Assembly: GCA_964645935.1 (NCBI GenBank)
Contig: CAZYAK010000049.1
Coordinates: forward strand, 1-11,530
Length of the DNA: 11,530 nt
Reading direction: 5' to 3'
From: CAZYAK01 sp964645935
GTDB lineage: Bacteria; Patescibacteriota; Gracilibacteria; Peribacterales; Peribacteraceae
The notes under the pieces are model-generated. The model ran no database searches. It was not told the DNA's origin and was given only the letters and a program-made list of their open reading frames with translations. Shown here one piece after another: positions 6,808-11,530 of this stretch. Numbering within the stretch: the stretch's first letter is position 1; every line of letters starts with the position of its first letter. Both the position numbers and the translations under genes were made by a program.

Positions 6808-9800
6808 GGTTCGGTGTCGGAAGCGTCGTCGGACGGGAATTCCAGGCGCAGGTCCGGCGGCACGTCGTAGATGGGGTAGAGGTCCGTCGCGCCGCTGGAG
6901 TAGGGGTAGGGCTCGCCGGTTGTCTCATCGATCTGGATTTTGCCTTCGTCGTCGATAGTCGCATCCCGAGAATTGATGCGCAGCTGACGGATCACGCCTA
7001 CCACGGCCTCGTTCAGGTCCGCGGCGCCCACCACTTGCCATCCGCTGGCGGCCGGGCGGCGCTCGGGGGGCATGGGGAGACAGCTGCTGTCCTGTGGGTC
7101 GCACCCGGCCGTCACGGGCATCTGCAACAGTTCGCGATCCTCCTTTACCAAGACCAGCGGGCGGCGCGTAAGGCGGGCGAGGATCTGCTTGAGTTCTGGT
7201 TCGTCGTACATGCAGGGAAACACGTCCGGATCCGGGCACGCCAGCTGGACCGTGAGCTTGCTGGGATCGGACGACCACCAGAAGTCGGAAGTGGTGGTGG
7301 CCATGCCGCGCAGTACCGTCTTGGCCCGCTCCAGTGTTTCGCGCATGCGGGACGTGTCGAGGGGATCGACCTCCTGCAGGTCCTTCGGGCGGCTCTGCAC
7401 CTCCACGTCAGGGAACTGAGCCAGCACCTCCTCGTCGAACAGCGGGATGGGTGGCAGCTCGGGCAGGAAGAGGTCGTCGGCTGAAGGGAGTTCGTCGTCG
7501 TCGGCGTCGGGCGGGAAGGGCAGCTCAAACTGCACGCCCACGGGCTCCGGCACCGGGATGTTGATGGCCGACGTGTCGATGCGGCGCGAGAAGTTGGACA
7601 GGTCGATGACCAAGTCGTCCTGACGCTGCACGCACAGCAGCGGCAGCCCGCCGCCGTCGCCGTTCTCGCATGACGGAATGCCACCGTCTAGCAGCGGGCG
7701 TCCGGGGAGCCACGGGTCCAGGAGTGCGTAGATGGGCGGCGTGAACTGGGTCATGCCGCACCAAGGCATCTCCTCCTCGTCAGCGTACTGGGCGTAGAGC
7801 GCCTGCACCTCGCGGATGTCTTCCGAGAACGACAAGCGGCTTGCACGGTCCGCAAGGAATTCGCGGTAGCGATCTAGATTATCACTGGTCCACTCCTCGA
7901 TGCCGAGCAGCACCTGTTCCTGCTGGAGAAGCAGCGTAGATAGCGTGCGCGGCAGTTCCGAGCGCAGGGCGCGATACTCCTCCGAACGGCGGGCGTACTC
8001 CAGGAGGTCCGCGATGAGCTCATCCACCTCTGGCGGGTACGCGTCGGGGCCGACGCTTACGAAGGTGGCGCCCAGGGAGCGGCGCTGCTGCTTGTAGTCC
8101 TCCCACCGCTGCGCGAGCGCACGATACGACTCGGGTGAGCCCACCGGGAAGACTACCGGCACGGGGTGCCCCACCACGGTGAAGCTAGCGCTCAGGGCCT
8201 TGGCGAGCACGCCCAGGAGGTCTTCGCTGGCCTGCAGCTGCACTTCGATGGTCTTGCCCGCCGAGGCCGCGCCGCTGACAGCGCCCCTCACGGACACAGT
8301 GCCCATGGCTTCGCCATTCGCACCCAATACCGTCACCGGATCGATCCCCTGCAGGGGGAGCGATTTGAGTATGGAGGTCATATTTACGGGTAGGCGCAAG
8401 CGCACCGATTGCGGCGACACCAATCGCGTCATGGACGATACGAAGTTATTCCACCATTTATCGATGGTGTGGCCGGAGTGGCGCATGTTGCTCACCGTAT
8501 CCTCGCCGGCGCGATTGCGTGCCAGGTTGGCGATGAAATCCTCCGTCTCCTGCTGCCACGAGGCTGTGAGTGAGGCTGAATCCAGATTCAGGAACGTGGC
8601 CAGGATGCTGCGCTTGTAGTCGAGCGTGAACAGCGGTTCGGAGAGCAGCGAGAAGGCTCCGCCGAGGTTGGGATACCAGAGGTCCTCCCGCGCGTCGAAG
8701 TCCGGGTTGCGGTACTCGGGGAGGGTGTCCTCGGTCTCGGGGATCGGGGCGATGGAGCCGCGGCCCTTCTGCGAGGTCTTGAGGCCTTTAGCCGACAGCG
8801 CGTATGGGTTGTTGTCGGAGCGAGAGTACGGGAAGTCCAGTACGCACTGGCGCTGCCGCGTGATTTCCTCCAGAGGATCGAACTCGTCGTTGAAGCCGTA
8901 GCACGCCACCTCGAAGGATGTGGACGTCAGCTGGTCCTGCGGCACCTCGATGATGCCGGCGCGTTCGGTGGACGCATCGTAATGGCGGTAGAAGGACCGG
9001 TAGGTCTTCTCGTCGCGCGGCGGCGTGGGCATACCCTCCTCGTCGGGACCGCCGGGCTCGCCCTGGTTTACCATGCAGCCGGGACCGGGGCAGCGGCACC
9101 ACTCNNNNNNNNNNNNNNNNNNNNNNNNNNNNNNNNNNNNNNNNNNNNNNNNNNNNNNNNNNNNNNNNNNNNNNNNNNNNNNNNNNNNNNNNNNNNNNNN
9201 NNNNGGGATCCACCCACAACTCGGAGCACAGATACTTCTTGTCCCACTTTGCGCACCTTTGCCCGATGATTTCGTACTCGATGGGTTCGTCCACGCAGTC
9301 GGGCGCATCCGGATCCTCGGGGTCTTCCGGATCCTCGGGGTCTTCGGGATCTTCTGGATTCTCGGGATACGGGGGGTCATTAGGATATTCGGGCACGTTG
9401 GGATTCTCGGGATACTGGGGGTCATTGGGATATTCGGGCACGTTGGGATCGACCGGGGGATTCTGCGGATCGTTGGTGACAACATCGAAGAAGAGCAAGT
9501 CGGCCGTCAGCGTTAAACGGGATGTTGGAGCCCACGACTGGCCGTTTTGCCCAAAGTCGAAATCGTATTCGTCGTATTCGTCAGGATCGTCCCCATCGTC
9601 GTACTCGTAGGGATCGTACCAATCGTCGTATTCGTCAGGATCGTCCCCATCGTCGTACTCCTCGTACTCGTCAGGATCATCGGGATCGTCCCCATCGTCG
9701 TACTCCTCGTACTCGTTAGGATCATCGGGATCGTCAGGATCATCGGGATCGTCAGGATCATCGGGATCGTCAGGATCATCCGGATCATCCGGCGGGCAGA

Positions 9801-10476
9801 TGGGCGGCTGCTTAGGCTCCTCGCCCGCTGGGAGCACATCGACCACGTTGCCGTCGGGATCGACCCAGACGTTGTTGAATACCCGGCAATCGTCGTACGT
9901 GTAGGTATTGATGATCTCGCAAAATTCCTTGCATCGCGGTGGTGTGTGCGGGGCGGGACCCCCCGTATCGGGATCGGTCAGGCGGCCTTCCTCGCGCCAG
10001 GCGCAAGGAGGATCCTCGACGTGGAAGGTGTTCTGCACTTCCTGCATCTCGTAGTCGCCGGGCTCGGTGCTGTCATTCTCCTCCGTCCATACCCAACGCG
10101 GCACCGTCTCGGAGTCCTCGAAGTTGCACGTCGTAGCCAGGCCTTCGGCGCTATCCGGGTATGAGTAGTCCAGGCGTTTGGCCATGCCCGAGATCGGCTG
10201 CGCGAGCGGCGCATAGTCCCATCCCGGCACCCCCGTTACCGCGGAAACCAGACCCTCACCCGGGATCTCACCCACCCTCTCGTCAGGGTTCCATCCGCCG
10301 CACTGCCCGCTCTCGGCTTCGCCAGCGATCGTGTCGAGCATGCCTTCCATCTCGTCCCACGTCTTCGGCGCCTCTTCGGGCAGCGTCAGGCGTGCCATGC
10401 TGGTCTGCGGTACGGCCAGCAGGAGCAGCATGCCGATCGCACTCAGCCGTCGAAGGGTGTGGATGTGGAGTATCAC
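6804..10476 (-). CDS. Gene A: very large exported Cys-rich protein with acidic Pro-rich repeats, gap inside
   Basis: This is the first gene of the operon. It starts at a GTG (10476); an ATG at 10434 is an alternative. The N-terminus (HTLRR, then IGMLLLLAVPQTSMA) is a signal peptide. Then come a Cys-rich region (C59, C117, C158, C182, C186, C197, C227) and an acidic tract: eight Asp-Asp-Pro units (230-253), EYEEYDDGDDPDD-type repeats to about residue 308, two 15-residue PNVPEYPNDP units and five Glu-Asp-Pro units. A pair of WVDP motifs (204-207 and just before the gap) marks a possible repeated module. A 100-N gap (9105-9204) follows codon 424; 766 codons follow it, so the protein exceeds 1190 residues. 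As written the frame shifts across the Ns, but both flanks end on whole codons, so a true gap that is a multiple of three gives one intact ORF. The post-gap half opens with EWCRCPGPGC and is mostly helical with a coiled-coil-like stretch. Fold not recognised. A surface or scaffold protein is the best guess. Confidence 0.8.
9105..9204. other. Assembly gap of 100 Ns inside gene A
   Basis: The 100-N run is a nominal length. Unlike the gap at 5562, its flanks share no sequence (left flank ends GCGGCACCACTC, right flank begins GGGATCCACCCACAAC). On the minus strand the coding sequence stops after WVDP and resumes with EWCRCPGPGC. An earlier WVDP in the same protein is followed about 20 residues later by the DDP repeats, so the missing part may be another repeat tract that broke the assembly (inference). 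Confidence 0.9.
9305..9354 (-). repeat. Glu-Asp-Pro tandem repeat in gene A
   Basis: On the minus strand five consecutive GAR-GAY-CCN units code for Glu-Asp-Pro, alternating GAAGACCCC and GAGGATCCG so that the DNA has an 18-bp higher-order period. They sit between the PNVPEYPNDP units and the sequence DAPDC. Confidence 0.85.
9356..9445 (-). repeat. Two tandem 45-bp units in gene A
   Basis: Units 9356-9400 and 9401-9445 differ at only two of 45 positions. Each codes for 15 residues, PNVPEYPNDP followed by QYPEN or PYPEN. The near-identity at DNA level points to a recent duplication. Confidence 0.9.
9554..9789 (-). repeat. Asp-Asp-Pro and Asp/Glu-Tyr repeat tract in gene A
   Basis: Eight Asp-Asp-Pro units (about 9718-9789) alternate GATGATCCT and GACGATCCC, giving 9-bp and 18-bp periods. 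They pass into longer units of the type EYEEYDDGDDPD, then DEYDDWYDPYEYDD, ending in DEYDEYDFDF. The tract is about 79 residues, nearly all Asp, Glu, Tyr, Pro and Gly, and therefore strongly acidic and probably extended. Confidence 0.9.
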
Positions 10477-10490
10477 GTCAGTGTATCACG
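10470..10490. promoter_or_regulatory. Direct repeat of GTATCACG at the operon start
   Basis: The octamer GTATCACG occurs at 10470-10477 and 10483-10490, 13 bp apart. On the minus strand these are two copies of CGTGATAC, the downstream one containing the GTG start of gene A. It could be an operator or an mRNA element, or the chance result of a short local duplication. Confidence 0.25.
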
Positions 10491-10502
10491 GTTTCGTCGC
10501 AT
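10473..10502 (-). CDS. Possible 9-residue leader ORF before gene A
   Basis: The minus strand reads ATG CGA CGA AAC CGT GAT ACA CTG ACG TGA (MRRNRDTLT). Its TGA overlaps the GTG start of gene A as GTGA, the same arrangement as the ATGA junctions further down the operon. It is preceded by AAGAGG seven bases before the ATG, the best Shine-Dalgarno-like sequence I see in the window, whereas gene A's own GTG has none. This suggests ribosomes may load on the leader and be passed to gene A. A chance ORF of this length is quite possible. Confidence 0.3.
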   Translation of the reverse strand: MRRNRDTLT

Positions 10503-10739
10503 CCTGTAGCCTCTTTTATGGGAATCTCCCCGGGAGCCGTTGACCGAAATTCTAAAAAGATTCGTAAAGTTATTTTTGACAGCATCAGGAAATTTTTTCC
10601 AAAAAAACCAAGTCCAAGATCCTTGCCATTCGTGGAAATATGGGTGTACAACCGTTCACGTCATGCATCAGTCGCTACGCTCCGATGTGTGACAGGTCAT
10701 CGGCGTGGCATCCTGTACTTCCACTTCTCCCAGACGAAC
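10477..10739. promoter_or_regulatory. Divergent AT-rich intergenic region between operon and ssb
   Basis: This 263-bp region separates the minus-strand operon from the plus-strand ssb gene, so promoters for both should lie here. It is much more AT-rich than its surroundings at 10546-10610. A minus-strand TAGAAT (10554-10549, five of six bases of the -10 consensus) could serve the operon, though I see no good -35 at 17 bp. On the plus strand TTGACA (10576-10581) matches the -35 consensus but has no good -10 at the usual distance. A palindrome GGAAA-TTT-TTTCC lies at 10588-10600. The ssb frame is also open upstream of its ATG through part of this region. Confidence 0.5.
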
Positions 10740-11530
10740 ATGTTCTCCTTCAACCGCGTCCACATCATCGGATACCAGACCCAGCCCCTCGCCGTCCGCA
10801 ACACCCCAGGTGGAACGAGCGTGACGGATTTAAACTTGGTCGTGCCTTACCGTTTCAAGTCTGAGTCCGGCGAGATGCTGGACGGCAAGAGCTTCCACAC
10901 CGTTACTCTCTGGGGCCCCATGGCCGAGGTCGCGGGCCGCTTCGTGAAGGCGGGTTCGCAGCTCTTTATCTCCGGCCGCCTCCAGACCGACTCCTGGCAG
11001 GACGAGAAGACCAACGAAAAGCGCTCCAAGACCAAGATCGTGGGTCTCGATATGATCATGCTTGATCCCAAAGATGGGCAGCAGGCTGCGCCGCAGGGTG
11101 TCGGCTCGCTTCTGACGCTCGTCAATCGCGCCGATGTCATCGGCAACGTGACGCGCGATCCCGAAATGCGCACCACCACGAGTGGTCAGCAGGTTGTGAC
11201 GCTCGGAGTGGCCACCAACGAGAAGTGGAAGGATCGCCAGAGTGGCACTGAGAAGGAACGCACCGAATTCCATAACGTCGTCGTGTGGGGCACGCTTGCG
11301 GAGGAGGTAAACAGGACCGTCAAGAAAGGCCAGCGCGTCATGGTTACCGGCCGTGTGCAGACGCGCAGCTGGGAGACCAAGGAGGGCTCCAAGCGCTATA
11401 CCACCGAGATTATTGCCGATGTCGTCTCACTCCTTGGCACCAAGCACCCGGCTGCCATAGATGCCGTGCAGTCCGACGCGTCCTCCGCGCGCGGCATGAG
11501 CCAGGAGTCGCCTTCAGACTTCTCCTTCAA
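10740..11530 (+). CDS. ssb: Single-stranded DNA-binding protein with two OB folds, 3' end beyond window
   Basis: SSB coats single-stranded DNA during replication, repair and recombination. From ATG 10740 the frame runs 263 codons to the window edge. OB fold 1 covers about residues 1-108: FNRVHIIGYQTQP, then FHTVTLWGPMAEVAGRFVK and ISGRLQTDSW. OB fold 2 covers about 124-232: NRADVIGNVTRDPEMRTTTS, FHNVVVWGTLAEEVNRTVKK, VTGRVQTRSWETKEG, then KRYTTEIIADVVSLL. Fold 2 is closest to ordinary bacterial SSB; fold 1 is more divergent. Most bacterial SSBs have one OB fold per chain and act as tetramers. Two per chain is known from the Deinococcus-Thermus group, where the protein is a dimer. A C-terminal tail starts near 235; the acidic interaction tip is not yet seen at the edge (…SPSDFSF). 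The ATG fits the usual SSB N-terminus, but the frame is open further upstream. No Shine-Dalgarno is visible. Confidence 0.93.
   Translation, partial: MFSFNRVHIIGYQTQPLAVRNTPGGTSVTDLNLVVPYRFKSESGEMLDGKSFHTVTLWGPMAEVAGRFVKAGSQLFISGRLQTDSWQDEKTNEKRSKTKIVGLDMIMLDPKDGQQAAPQGVGSLLTLVNRADVIGNVTRDPEMRTTTSGQQVVTLGVATNEKWKDRQSGTEKERTEFHNVVVWGTLAEEVNRTVKKGQRVMVTGRVQTRSWETKEGSKRYTTEIIADVVSLLGTKHPAAIDAVQSDASSARGMSQESPSDFSF

Noticed and set aside
9554..9789. Tandem short repeats as a CRISPR array
   Set aside because: The units are 9-18 bp, contiguous, coding and in frame, with no unique spacers and no cas genes nearby.
9547..10164. Plus-strand ORF with Ile/Val-rich repeats (IVRIIG)
   Set aside because: It is the reverse complement of the Asp-Asp-Pro repeat codons of gene A. 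The minus-strand frame continues well beyond it on both sides with a signal peptide.
6804..10476. Gene A as two genes or a frameshifted pseudogene
   Set aside because: The apparent frame change occurs only across the 100 Ns of nominal length. Both sides are open, similar in Cys-rich character and end on whole codons, so one intact gene is simpler.

Overview
The window is bacterial and GC-rich, gap-bearing like a draft or metagenome assembly. It holds two blocks transcribed away from each other. TGA is used as a stop at several tightly overlapping gene junctions, so the code is not one in which TGA is reassigned. The clearest family is a single-stranded DNA-binding protein at the right edge, whose second OB domain looks like SSBs of uncultured lineages such as Patescibacteria/CPR. 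That placement is weak inference from one gene. No tRNA, rRNA, CRISPR array, transposase or integrase is visible.

Left and centre (about 585 to 10476, minus strand): one operon of five large genes, read right to left: 10476-6804 (gene A), 6807-5902 (B), 5909-4753 (C), 4753-2108 (D), 2111-585 (E). Each junction overlaps: ATGA for A/B and D/E, 8 nt for B/C, TAATG for C/D. None of the internal starts has a clear Shine-Dalgarno sequence, so translational coupling is likely. All five products begin with a signal peptide or signal anchor. Four are cysteine-rich, C has only a few cysteines, and I recognise none by overall sequence. D carries an HExxH zinc-metallopeptidase motif. A and C carry long acidic low-complexity tracts (Asp-Asp-Pro, Glu-Asp-Pro and Asp-Tyr runs in A, Asp-Gly in C). 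B and C may share a related C-terminal helical segment. I infer an exported multi-protein assembly, possibly envelope or surface located, of unknown function. A small ORF (482-153) and a reading frame leaving the left edge (123-1) may extend the operon, with low confidence.

Two 100-N gaps interrupt the operon. The one at 5562-5661 in gene C is probably artificial: the 55 bp on its two sides are identical, and merging them restores one 333-codon frame. The one at 9105-9204 in gene A has no such overlap. It lies just after the repeat-rich region, and the frame is kept if the true gap is a multiple of three. Neither gene should be called broken.

Right (10477-11530): an AT-rich divergent intergenic region with A/T tracts, a possible 9-codon leader ORF and a short direct repeat at the operon start. 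It is followed by the plus-strand ssb gene, which encodes two OB folds in tandem and runs off the window end.
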